The position numbers and the translations under genes were made by a program. DNA of 64,000 nt from contig DAISIV010000001.1 of the NCBI GenBank assembly GCA_036821825.1, positions 62,001 through 126,000 of the forward strand, read 5' to 3'. Numbering within the stretch: position 1 is the first letter of the stretch; the number at the start of each line of letters is the position of its first letter. This DNA is from CAITZA01 sp937915285 (GTDB taxonomy: Bacteria > Desulfobacterota > Desulfomonilia > Desulfomonilales > Desulfomonilaceae). The notes under the pieces were generated by a model. The model worked only from the letters and a program-made list of their open reading frames with translations. It searched no databases and was not told where the DNA came from. This document shows positions 34,300-42,217 of this stretch, one piece after another.

Positions 34300-35772
34300 C
34301 TATTTCGGGGCTCCGATAACAAGCCTTAAAATGGCCTTGAAAAGTGTTTTGGCGTCCTCACGAAAGTTTCTGGTTACCGTATAGTAATTTTCTATTGCTA
34401 TCTTTTCATCTTCGGCCTGATCATCGGCGCCTTCGGCGTCTATAGGCGTAAAAAGCCCGTCTGGCGCTTCAAATCGCTGTTTCATCCAATCTTCTGTGTA
34501 TAATCCGAATTCTTCCTGATTCAGCGGTCTAACCCCCACAAGTTTGAGGCGTCCAGCCAGCACGTTAAGCAGAGCCGGTAAACGGCCCAGAAGAGGCCCC
34601 GAATCATTGTAGTAAAATATGTTAGTCCTCATGGCGGAATCCGCCGAGGCAGGATCACCATGAATGTCGCGGATCATTATCGTTTTTCTGTCGAAGAAGT
34701 CCCTGCCCTTGGCTTTGCGCCAGATTCCCTTGATTATCAACACCGGCGACACCAGTATTAACAGGATGATTGTTGTAAAGAAATTTATGAGTCTGTCTTT
34801 CCAAGAGTAAATGACCTTCTTTTTTGCCCCTGAAAGCAGGAAAGGGTCAGCAACGGTTGTCCATACTCCGATTCCCATGTGTATCATGAAATTGGATTGA
34901 GCAAGGGTCATCTCGAGGCTAGTCTCAGCCCCCACATAAGTGTTTTCCATTATAACACTGGATTTGACAACCGCTTCCCTGTCAATTATGCAGCCATCAC
35001 ATATTACCGAATATTCCTGAAGTTTTGCGCCTTCCAGTATCCTGACGTAGTTTCCGATGAGGACAGGCCCCTGGATGGACACACTCCTGTCTATTTTTGA
35101 GTGATGCCCAGTTATGATATTGTTGGCAAGATCGGAGGTGTCGGTGGCATAGATTCTCTGAAACTTGCCACCCAGAATGGCCATATTGGCTACCCATAAA
35201 CTCTTTGGATCCACAACATTTATGTGAGCGCCGTCACATAAATAGTCAGAAACCTGCGGGGCTGCCTCAAACTGAGGGTCAAAAAGCAGCGCTCCAGTGT
35301 CAACCGTCTCATCAGCCAGGGAAAACTCCGAAAACGGTCCCATGTCCGGAGCTTGACAAGCGTCAATCAACAACCTGCTTTTTATTTGAACCAGGCGAAT
35401 TCCATTTTCTTCCTGATACTTCCGGACCTTTAAATAGTCTACATCGATGAGGGATTCGCACTGGACGAGAAGCATTGGCCCACTTACCAGATCTGAGAGT
35501 CTTTCTATTGTTTCCCTGGGACTACATGGATCCTTGAAAACCTGGAGATTGATTTTCGCGCCCCATCTGGTTTGAGGTCCAACAAACTCTTGAACCGCCT
35601 GAGGATGTTCTACAGCTATGACAATTATTTCAGTCAGACCCGTCTCGACAAACTCTGTGATCCTTCTTTCAAGGAGTGGTTTGTTCAAACAGGTCAGCAA
35701 ACCAAGCGGCCTGTCACGAGTTATAGGCTGAAAGGGGCTGGAATCATTAAAAAGAGTTATTACTACTCGCAT
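34300..35772 (-). CDS. Fusion: nucleotidyltransferase-like + beta-helix + degenerate PGT
   Basis: A 490-residue protein. Residues 1-215 resemble a sugar-nucleotide pyrophosphorylase (RPLGLLTCLNKPLLERRI) but lack the G-G-x-G-T-R-L loop. Residues about 222-310 are hexapeptide-like left-handed helix turns (VLIGNYVRILEGAKLQEYSV). A membrane segment follows at about 328-350. The last part is PGT-like, with GRLPALLNVLAGRLKLVGVRP in which the catalytic Asp-Glu is G396-R397 and G-D-M-S is changed. It is probably not a working PGT; a regulatory, scaffold or carrier role is inferred. It sits between the intact PGT and the STAS gene. Confidence 0.75.
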   Translation of the reverse strand: MRVVITLFNDSSPFQPITRDRPLGLLTCLNKPLLERRITEFVETGLTEIIVIAVEHPQAVQEFVGPQTRWGAKINLQVFKDPCSPRETIERLSDLVSGPMLLVQCESLIDVDYLKVRKYQEENGIRLVQIKSRLLIDACQAPDMGPFSEFSLADETVDTGALLFDPQFEAAPQVSDYLCDGAHINVVDPKSLWVANMAILGGKFQRIYATDTSDLANNIITGHHSKIDRSVSIQGPVLIGNYVRILEGAKLQEYSVICDGCIIDREAVVKSSVIMENTYVGAETSLEMTLAQSNFMIHMGIGVWTTVADPFLLSGAKKKVIYSWKDRLINFFTTIILLILVSPVLIIKGIWRKAKGRDFFDRKTIMIRDIHGDPASADSAMRTNIFYYNDSGPLLGRLPALLNVLAGRLKLVGVRPLNQEEFGLYTEDWMKQRFEAPDGLFTPIDAEGADDQAEDEKIAIENYYTVTRNFREDAKTLFKAILRLVIGAPK

Positions 35773-35844
35773 GGATGGTCACAGCTTTCTGTGTTAATTG
35801 GTCCTAAATTTTTGACTTCCATCGGACAAACGATTGAGCGGTTT

Positions 35845-36594
35845 TCAGTAAGCTCCCTTGCCCAACAAAACTGCAGGGATAGTTTTTAGAAGAAGGACTA
35901 TGTCGCCCCAGAAAGTTTGGCTCTCAAGGTACTGTACGTCCAGACGGACCTGTCCTTCAAAGTTTATGTCGCTTCGCCCACTAACCTGCCACAGGCATGT
36001 CAATCCTGGAATGACTTCGAGTCGTCGTCGGTCCGACAGTGTGTATTCAGCAACTTCTTTTGGCAAACTCGGTCTAGGCCCGACCAAAGACATGTCACCC
36101 TTCAGGACATTGAACAGTTGTGGCAACTCGTCTATGCTGAGTTTTCGGATGACCCGCCCTACACGGGTTATTCGGGGATCCTTTTTCATTTTGAAAATTA
36201 CTCCGCCAGCTTCATTCCTATCCAGCAAGTCTGCCTGAATCTTGTCAGCATTAACTACCATTGACCTGAATTTATACATCTTGAATCTCTTTCCCCATTT
36301 CCCAACACGTTGCTGACTAAAGAAAATGGGGCCACCGTCCTCGAGCTTGATCAACAGGGCAGTAATTCCAAAAACAGGGGCAAGCGCTAAAAGGCCAAAC
36401 GCCGATCCCAAAATATCTATGAGCCTTTTCAAGGCCCTACTGCTCTCTAGCACCACGATCCACGCGTTCTTCTTGATCATGAATCTTAGCCAGAGCTTCC
36501 AGCGAGAGATGCGTATGCCGTTTCTGGCATACTTCCTGTACACCTGCTCCATCAGTTCATGGTCTCTTTTGAAATTGCCATTTTCGTCAAGCAT
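35845..36594 (-). CDS. Phosphoglycosyl transferase (WcaJ/PglC-like), intact
   Basis: A 249-residue monotopic enzyme that transfers a phospho-sugar from a UDP-sugar to the polyprenyl-phosphate carrier, the first step of EPS assembly. It has a membrane anchor after ALKRLIDILGS (about 54-85), DGGPIFFSQQRVGKWGKRF (86-104), YKFRSM (107-112), the catalytic D155-E156 in SIDELPQL, GDMSLVGPRP and PGLTCLWQVSGR. Its first 50 residues (VYRKYARNG and on) resemble those of the fusion at 26512. Among three PGT-like proteins here it alone keeps the catalytic pair. Confidence 0.9.
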   Translation of the reverse strand: MLDENGNFKRDHELMEQVYRKYARNGIRISRWKLWLRFMIKKNAWIVVLESSRALKRLIDILGSAFGLLALAPVFGITALLIKLEDGGPIFFSQQRVGKWGKRFKMYKFRSMVVNADKIQADLLDRNEAGGVIFKMKKDPRITRVGRVIRKLSIDELPQLFNVLKGDMSLVGPRPSLPKEVAEYTLSDRRRLEVIPGLTCLWQVSGRSDINFEGQVRLDVQYLESQTFWGDIVLLLKTIPAVLLGKGAY

Positions 36595-36617
36595 GGTCCA
36601 ACTCTGACAGAGGCTTT

Positions 36618-37763
36618 TTAATTCACTGACATCATCAGGAGAGAAATATCGTCTTCAAATGCTGCCGATCCCCTGAAAGCCTCAAGGTCGGCCATTATAA
36701 CAGACAAGGTTCCTCCATTGCCCTGGCCTTGCGAATTCCTGAAGACCTCAAGAAGTCTGCTCTCACCATAGTATTCATGCGGGGCTCCCGGCTCTCCAAG
36801 CTTTAGAGCCTCCGTAACACCGTCGGTGAAAACCAGCACAGAGTCACCCGCATACAACTGAACAGTCTCCTCATCATATTCCATTCCGTTGAATGCGCCA
36901 ACAAGCGGACCTCCCTCATACAACTCTGCTATGCTCTGGTCTGCATTCCGGAACAGCAGAGGTTTTGGATGGCCGGCGTTGGTGAAAGTAAGCTCCAGTG
37001 TACTGATGTTGACTATGCCGTAAAATACCGTCAGGAAATCAGAATCCGGAAGAACTTTGAACATTTCATCATTAATGACTTTGAGCAAACCGGCAGTTGA
37101 GTTGGTCAGCCGCGCAAAAGACTGAAAGGCCATCTTGAACATGGCTCCTACCATAGCTGAGGCCACACCATGCCCGGAAACATCGACCTGAACAAAACCA
37201 ATCCGGTTGTCCGGCAACTCGATCACATCATAAAAATCACCACCGGCTTCTGAAACCGGTTTATAATATGCGTAGAGACTAAGATTATCGAGATGTGGAA
37301 GTTCCTGGGGAAGCAAGGAATTCTGGAGTTGTGAGGCCATTTCCATTTCTCGGGCCATGATCTTGTTTCTGGCCTCTATTTCCTTGCGGGCCTCAAACAG
37401 CGCCAGATGATTCTTGACCTTAATGGACAATTCCTGTTTGTCGTATGGCTTGGTTATGTAATCGACTGCGCCCGCTTCCAGGCCTTTCTCACGGCTCTCC
37501 GAGTCCTCGCGTGCAGTCAGAAAAATCACAGGAGTCGCTTGATCAATGATTCCATTCTTAAGTATTTCCTGGGTCTGAAAACCGTCCAGCCCAGGCATCT
37601 CAATGTCAAGAAGCACTAGATCCGGTTTTTTGTTTCGGGCTATCTCTATGGCTTGAATGCCCGATTCAGCAGACATCACCTCGTAGCTCTTCATGAGCAT
37701 GGACTCCAACATCTTGCGGCTCAACGGGTGATCTTCTACCACCAATACCCTGGAATGACTCAT
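36618..37763 (-). CDS. Response regulator with PP2C phosphatase output (RsbU-like)
   Basis: About 381 residues. A receiver domain (VLVVEDHP then LVLLDIEMPG with the phospho-aspartate) is followed by a short coiled coil and a SpoIIE/PP2C domain. The domain shows EAGGDFYDVIELPD, VQVDVSGHGVASAMVG and VLVFTDGVTEAL, so the metal-binding aspartates are present. It would dephosphorylate a STAS protein when its receiver is activated. The start at 37763 opens the receiver cleanly; a GTG at 37862 would add 33 uncharacteristic residues. It heads the five-gene unit with PGT, PGT-fusion, STAS and RsbW genes. Confidence 0.87.
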   Translation of the reverse strand: MSHSRVLVVEDHPLSRKMLESMLMKSYEVMSAESGIQAIEIARNKKPDLVLLDIEMPGLDGFQTQEILKNGIIDQATPVIFLTAREDSESREKGLEAGAVDYITKPYDKQELSIKVKNHLALFEARKEIEARNKIMAREMEMASQLQNSLLPQELPHLDNLSLYAYYKPVSEAGGDFYDVIELPDNRIGFVQVDVSGHGVASAMVGAMFKMAFQSFARLTNSTAGLLKVINDEMFKVLPDSDFLTVFYGIVNISTLELTFTNAGHPKPLLFRNADQSIAELYEGGPLVGAFNGMEYDEETVQLYAGDSVLVFTDGVTEALKLGEPGAPHEYYGESRLLEVFRNSQGQGNGGTLSVIMADLEAFRGSAAFEDDISLLMMSVN

Positions 37764-38051
37764 GTGAATATTACCGTAGCGTCCTGAAAGACTCCGCAGC
37801 CAAGGTCCTTCCGAAAAGCTTTGAGGGCTTCTTCGAAATTTCCGAAAGAGGTCGCGACTCACCGATCAATAAATTCATGTTGTCTGGATTATAAGGATAA
37901 ATGTTTCTCAAGTCAGCAAAAAAACTACTGGTAGCCCAAAGTCAATGATCTGTTGATCAACAGGTGAACTCGGTTTATAATTACTTAATCCTGCATCAAC
38001 AACCGGGCGCTGGATTTTTTGAAGTGTTTTTTGCTTAATGGAAAAATAAAG

Positions 38052-38279
38052 ATGATGCCAAATACCAACAAGATGAGAACCAATGCTGAGTTGAGCCCTT
38101 TCCAGAAAAGAATTGAGAGTATCGATAACCCTATACTGTGTGTATCAGAGGTCGAACAAATGATAGACGAAATAGGACAGGAGCTGGCATCCGATATTAA
38201 AGTTGCATTTCGACCACGGTCCAGATTCTTAAAGTCTCGTAACCTTAATCCATTTTGTCAGGGGATCAGGTTCAGGTAA
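38052..38279 (+). CDS. Doubtful small ORF, 75 aa
   Basis: The frame from ATG 38052 (or 38055) contains SEVEQMIDEIGQELASDIKV, which looks like real protein composition, but there is no ribosome binding site and no family is recognised. It may be a remnant of a decayed gene or a small protein. The frame is also open upstream to 38019. Confidence 0.3.
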   Translation: MMPNTNKMRTNAELSPFQKRIESIDNPILCVSEVEQMIDEIGQELASDIKVAFRPRSRFLKSRNLNPFCQGIRFR

Positions 38280-38308
38280 TTCCTGCATTGACCTCATGCA
38301 TGGCACGG

Positions 38309-38362
38309 CTCGGGTTGATTTGGTTGCTTTCGGTCGGCGATAGCGACACTCGGGTTGATTTG
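38309..38362 (+). repeat. 14-bp direct repeat, period 40
   Basis: CTCGGGTTGATTTG occurs at 38309-38322 and 38349-38362 in the leader before the kinase gene. Its role is unknown; it is too short and too few to be a CRISPR array. Confidence 0.5.
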
Positions 38363-38374
38363 CGGAGCCGTACT

Positions 38375-38412
38375 TTTACTGTAAAGATTGGATGAGCTTT
38401 ACATGCTGTAAA
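38375..38412 (+). promoter_or_regulatory. Pair of TTTAC/GTAAA palindromes, candidate enhancer site
   Basis: TTTAC-T-GTAAA (38375-38385) and TTTACA-TGC-TGTAAA (38398-38412) lie 72-110 bases before the sigma-54 promoter at 38484. The second has the same arms and spacing as the palindrome at 45039-45055. I infer a shared binding site for an enhancer-binding protein. Confidence 0.5.
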
Positions 38413-38483
38413 AAATGCTGACACAGGTATGCGAGATAAGGTTTCCAGCCCATAATATTCGTGCGCCTCATGGCCGGTTCTGA

Positions 38484-38499
38484 TGGCATGGAGATTGCT
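38484..38499 (+). promoter_or_regulatory. Sigma-54 promoter match
   Basis: TGGCAT-N5-TTGCT fits the sigma-54 consensus TGGCAC-N5-TTGCW with one mismatch, and the key GG and GC pairs have correct 10-base spacing. Transcription would start near 38510 and lead into the histidine kinase gene at 38666 after about 155 bases. Confidence 0.6.
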
Positions 38500-38665
38500 T
38501 AATCCAACTTGACTGCCGGTTTGTTCAAATTGGATGGATCATCTCCAATGTCTTCAGTGTCGCAACCCAGAACATTCGAAAACATGTCCTCTGAGCATCT
38601 TCACATACTAAGGGATTTGCAATGGTAACTACTCAGATTTTGTTGAAATCATCGGGAGATAATTC

Positions 38666-40324
38666 ATGAGCTTGAAACACTATGACAGACTTGCCTTGAA
38701 GATGACGGTCATGACTCTGTCATTTTCCCTCATACCGCTTCTGGCCCTTGGAACAACCATATATCTGCAGTTCACTACAGCTTATGAAAGCAAAGTTGCC
38801 GAATCGGCCAGGACTCTTGTTCAAAACAGACGCGCTTCGATTGAACTATTCTTTGATGAACGAATAGCCCAGCTAAACACCGTAGCCCAAACCCATCCCA
38901 TCGAGAAACTGAAAGACGAAGCATTCTTAAAGAAAATTTTCGACACTCTGCAGGCAAAATCCAAGTCTTTCATAGACTTAGGAGTAATCGACTCTCAAGG
39001 CGCTCATCAGGCCTACGTCGGTCCGCATTACGATAAACTGAAATCAGTAAATTACGCGCAGGAAGAATGGTTTCAGGCGGTTCTCACGACCGGAATCTAT
39101 ATTAGCGACGTTTTTATGGGCTTTCGTAAGGCCCCACATTTCATAATAGCTGTCACAACCATTTATAACAACCAAATGTATATAGTCAGGGCCACCATCA
39201 ACTCAATGATCATAGAGGAGATGGTCAGAGCTGCTCAGGTCGGCAAGCGTGGTGACGCTTTCATCATCAACAGGGAAAACATTCTGCAGACTCAGCCGCG
39301 ATTCTCCGGACAACTTCTAGGCACGCCTAACGCCCCTAACTTCAGTTCGGCCATTGGCTTGGCCGTTGAATTTGCTAAATTCAAGAATGAAGAGAGTATT
39401 TATGCTACAGCCCAGATCAAGGACCCCAGATGGGTGCTGGTGATAAAAGAAGATGTCCAGGAGGAGATGGCCCCCCTCTTCAGGGCGCACTTCGTCGAAA
39501 GTCTGGTTATTGGTTTTGGAATCTTGCTCGTTGTCATCGGAACCATAGTCACCACAAGACTCATGACCAAACGTTTGGAGCAAATGGAGCTTGAAAAGGC
39601 CAAAACCGAGGATCTTGTAGTACAATCATCAAAGATGGCTGCGCTAGGAAAGATGGCCGCAGGTATTGCTCATGAAATAAATAACCCACTCCAGATAATC
39701 GGAGATCAGGCAGGATGGATGAAAGACCTACTTGATTCCGAAGACATGAAGGCTAACGAGAACTTTCAGGAGTTCGAACAGTGCATCAAGAAGATAGAAA
39801 GACAGGTTAACCGATCGCGCGAAATAACTCACCGGCTGCTAAGATTTGGTAGAAGAATGGAAACAACCCAGGACATGGTCGATGTCAACAATCTACTGGC
39901 TGAAACCATTACATTCCTGGAAAACGAAGCCCATTACAGGGATATTACTGTTCAGACGCAATATGATACCAACCTGCCTGAGATAACCACGGATTCCAAT
40001 CAGCTTCAGCAGGTATTTCTCAATATCATTGACAACGCTATAGACGCAGTAGGACAGTCAGGCAAAATCTTTATAAAAACATCCTTGATTAGCAATTCAT
40101 CCAAGGAAATACAGGTAACGATCGAGGACAATGGTCCGGGCATTCCGAAGGAAGTCCTGGCAAGAATTTTCGATCCGTTCTTCACAACCAAGCGCGCCGA
40201 CGAAGGCACAGGTCTCGGCCTATCCATAAGCTACAGCATAATTGAAAAGCTGAGGGGAAAAATATCTGTCGAAAGTGAAGAAGGCAGGGGAACGACTTTC
40301 ATCATCACGCTCCCTATCAATTAA
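38666..40324 (+). CDS. Membrane histidine kinase with Cache-type sensor
   Basis: A 552-residue kinase. Membrane segments at about 12-34 and 280-300 bracket a periplasmic domain with a double-Cache look (VAESARTLVQNRRASIELFFDER and ISDVFMGFRKAPHFIIAV). There is no clear HAMP domain. The phospho-acceptor is H336 in AAGIAHEINN; the ATPase has NIIDNAIDAVG, DNGPGIP and GTGLGLSISYSI. GGGAG precedes the ATG. It is followed by a single-domain response regulator and by a second kinase/regulator pair, which suggests one phosphorelay. Confidence 0.9.
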   Translation: MSLKHYDRLALKMTVMTLSFSLIPLLALGTTIYLQFTTAYESKVAESARTLVQNRRASIELFFDERIAQLNTVAQTHPIEKLKDEAFLKKIFDTLQAKSKSFIDLGVIDSQGAHQAYVGPHYDKLKSVNYAQEEWFQAVLTTGIYISDVFMGFRKAPHFIIAVTTIYNNQMYIVRATINSMIIEEMVRAAQVGKRGDAFIINRENILQTQPRFSGQLLGTPNAPNFSSAIGLAVEFAKFKNEESIYATAQIKDPRWVLVIKEDVQEEMAPLFRAHFVESLVIGFGILLVVIGTIVTTRLMTKRLEQMELEKAKTEDLVVQSSKMAALGKMAAGIAHEINNPLQIIGDQAGWMKDLLDSEDMKANENFQEFEQCIKKIERQVNRSREITHRLLRFGRRMETTQDMVDVNNLLAETITFLENEAHYRDITVQTQYDTNLPEITTDSNQLQQVFLNIIDNAIDAVGQSGKIFIKTSLISNSSKEIQVTIEDNGPGIPKEVLARIFDPFFTTKRADEGTGLGLSISYSIIEKLRGKISVESEEGRGTTFIITLPIN

Positions 40325-40375
40325 GGCGCCGGTCAACCGCCATGTTTCGAATTAAATGAATTGGAGGCTTGGAAA

Positions 40376-40771
40376 ATGGAAAAATTCAGGGTCCTGGTTA
40401 TTGACGATGAGATTGATTTTGTTGAAACAATAGTAAAAAGACTACGGGACAGAGGCCTCGAAGCGGAAGGCGCTCTCAGTGGCCCTGAAGGACTTCAGAT
40501 ACTGGAAAACAAGGATTTTGACGTCATAGTCCTTGACGTGAAAATGCCTCGTATGAACGGAATTGAAACGCTCAGGGAAATCAAGAAAAAGAAGCCTCTG
40601 GTTGAGGTCATCATGCTGACCGGACACGGGTCTGTGGAATCAGGAATTCAGGGGTTGCAGCTCGGCGCATTCAATTATGTCATGAAACCTGTTCCACTGA
40701 ACGAGCTTCTGAAGCAAATGACCCAAGCTTATGAAAGAAAACTCATAGAAGAAGATAGACTAAACCGCTGA
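40376..40771 (+). CDS. Single-domain response regulator
   Basis: A 131-residue receiver of the NtrC type with VLVIDDE at the start, the phospho-aspartate D54 in VIVLDVKMP, the switch threonine in MLTGHG and the lysine in MKPVP. No DNA-binding or enzymatic output domain is present. The ATG at 40376 is set by GGAGG eight bases upstream; a TTG at 40361 would put that site inside the gene. It is presumably the partner of the kinase before it and passes the signal to another protein. Confidence 0.9.
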   Translation: MEKFRVLVIDDEIDFVETIVKRLRDRGLEAEGALSGPEGLQILENKDFDVIVLDVKMPRMNGIETLREIKKKKPLVEVIMLTGHGSVESGIQGLQLGAFNYVMKPVPLNELLKQMTQAYERKLIEEDRLNR

Positions 40772-40846
40772 AAACATACATAGGGCTTTTCCAGCGACAG
40801 CTTCTGAACTAAGTACCTGCAATACCGGGTTTTCCGTGATAATAGA

Positions 40847-41779
40847 ATGAAAATAGAAAAATTGTTATACTTCGGCCTGCCCGGGTTAATCCTGCTTGCC
40901 TCGATTCCACTCTATTTCTCCGACCAATTGACACTAGCCGTCATCGCCATGTTCTTGTCCGGCCTGTCAGCCATCCAAACGTGGAAACTGGTCCAGGGGA
41001 ATGAAGCCCCAGAGAATAAAAACAATGGCGAACACACTTTTTCATGCCAAAACCAGATTTTTTCTTCAGTTGATCAGCTCTCAGCAGGCATAGCTCACGA
41101 AATAAATAACCCCCTCGGCATCATAGCCCAGGAAGTTCAGTGGCTCAGGCATATTCTGAAAAGCGATAAAGTTGCCGGTTCGGTGGACCCTAAAGAACTT
41201 GAAGATTGCGAGGACTCTCTGAAGGAAATATCCAGGCAGGTCGATCGCTGCAATGAGATCGTTCAGAAACTGTTAAGCCTCGCCAGGCAAGTCGAACCCG
41301 TCATTCAGGAAGTGGAAGCAAATGACATTGTTCTGAGTGTTCTCGACATTGTGAGCAGGGAGGCCAAAGGCGCCAATATTATTGTTGATGCGCAACTTGA
41401 CGATGACCTTCCACCAATTTCAACTGATCCACCATTAATGAGGCAAGCGGTTTTGAACCTTTTGGTCAATGCGCGGCAAGCGGTAGAAAAAGACGGGAGT
41501 ATATGTGTTTTTACGAGGAAAAGTGGAGCTGACTTTGTCGAAATTGAAATTCGTGACAGTGGTTGCGGAATTGCCCCTGAAAATCTGGGTAGGGTTTTTA
41601 CACCCTTCTTTTCTACCAAGCCGGAAGGAAAAGGCACGGGTTTGGGTCTAGCCATTTGCCGGGGCATTATCGAACGTCTGGGTGGGGAGATATCCGTTAG
41701 TAGTGATTTAGGCAAGTTCACCGCTTTTACCATCAAATTGCCGGTTGGCAGGAAGGCAAACAGGTCATTGTCTTTATGA
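40847..41779 (+). CDS. Small membrane histidine kinase
   Basis: A 310-residue kinase with two short membrane segments (about 5-23 and 27-46) and almost no periplasmic part. The catalytic core begins directly with H84 in SAGIAHEINNPL, followed by NLLVNARQAV, DSGCGI and GTGLGLAICRGI. With no sensor domain of its own it may read an internal signal or be driven by a partner protein. Its stop overlaps the next regulator's ATG (ATGA). Confidence 0.88.
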   Translation: MKIEKLLYFGLPGLILLASIPLYFSDQLTLAVIAMFLSGLSAIQTWKLVQGNEAPENKNNGEHTFSCQNQIFSSVDQLSAGIAHEINNPLGIIAQEVQWLRHILKSDKVAGSVDPKELEDCEDSLKEISRQVDRCNEIVQKLLSLARQVEPVIQEVEANDIVLSVLDIVSREAKGANIIVDAQLDDDLPPISTDPPLMRQAVLNLLVNARQAVEKDGSICVFTRKSGADFVEIEIRDSGCGIAPENLGRVFTPFFSTKPEGKGTGLGLAICRGIIERLGGEISVSSDLGKFTAFTIKLPVGRKANRSLSL

Positions 41780-42171
41780 AACCCAAAATACTTATAGTTG
41801 ATGATGAAGAACGATTTAGAAATACCATGCGCAAACTTCTCGAGGCTGAAGGTTTGAACGCCTACACAGCCGGCAGCGCAAAAGAGGCCCTGGAGACCTT
41901 GTCCGGAGATTCTTTTGATGTGGTAATCCTGGATGTCAGGATGCCGGAAATGAGTGGTGTCGAAGCCCTAAAAAAGATCAGAAAGATAGACCCGTATATT
42001 GAGGTGATCATCATGACGGGCTACGCCTCTGTGGATACAGCACGCGAAATCATGACTACCGGCGCTTTTGATTACCTGTTTAAGCCATATTCCATAGAAT
42101 CTCTGCTCGAAAAGATCGAGGCGGCCTACGATCGCAGGCTGTCCCGAATTCATCTCACCCGAAGCTCCTGA
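41776..42171 (+). CDS. Single-domain response regulator
   Basis: A 131-residue NtrC-like receiver. ILIVDDEE opens it; the phospho-aspartate is D53 in VVILDVRMPEMSG; the switch residue lies in IMTGYAS and the lysine in LFKPYS. There is no output domain. It is translationally coupled to the kinase before it and converges with the PEP-synthase-like gene. It looks like the end of a kinase-regulator-kinase-regulator cassette. Confidence 0.9.
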   Translation: MKPKILIVDDEERFRNTMRKLLEAEGLNAYTAGSAKEALETLSGDSFDVVILDVRMPEMSGVEALKKIRKIDPYIEVIIMTGYASVDTAREIMTTGAFDYLFKPYSIESLLEKIEAAYDRRLSRIHLTRSS

Positions 42172-42217
42172 TCATCAAAAGTCAGATCAGAGGATTTGAA
42201 GTTCCCTGATAAGCTTC

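Larger units (their letters stand above)
37863..38665. other. Long intergenic region upstream of histidine kinase
   Basis: Most of these 803 bases are non-coding. It holds a doubtful small ORF (38052-38279), a 14-base direct repeat CTCGGGTTGATTTG at 38309-38322 and 38349-38362, two TTTAC/GTAAA palindromes and a sigma-54 promoter match, listed separately. Confidence 0.5.

Noticed and set aside
38309..38362. Possible CRISPR-like repeat
   Set aside because: There are only two 14-base units, no further copies and no cas genes in the window.
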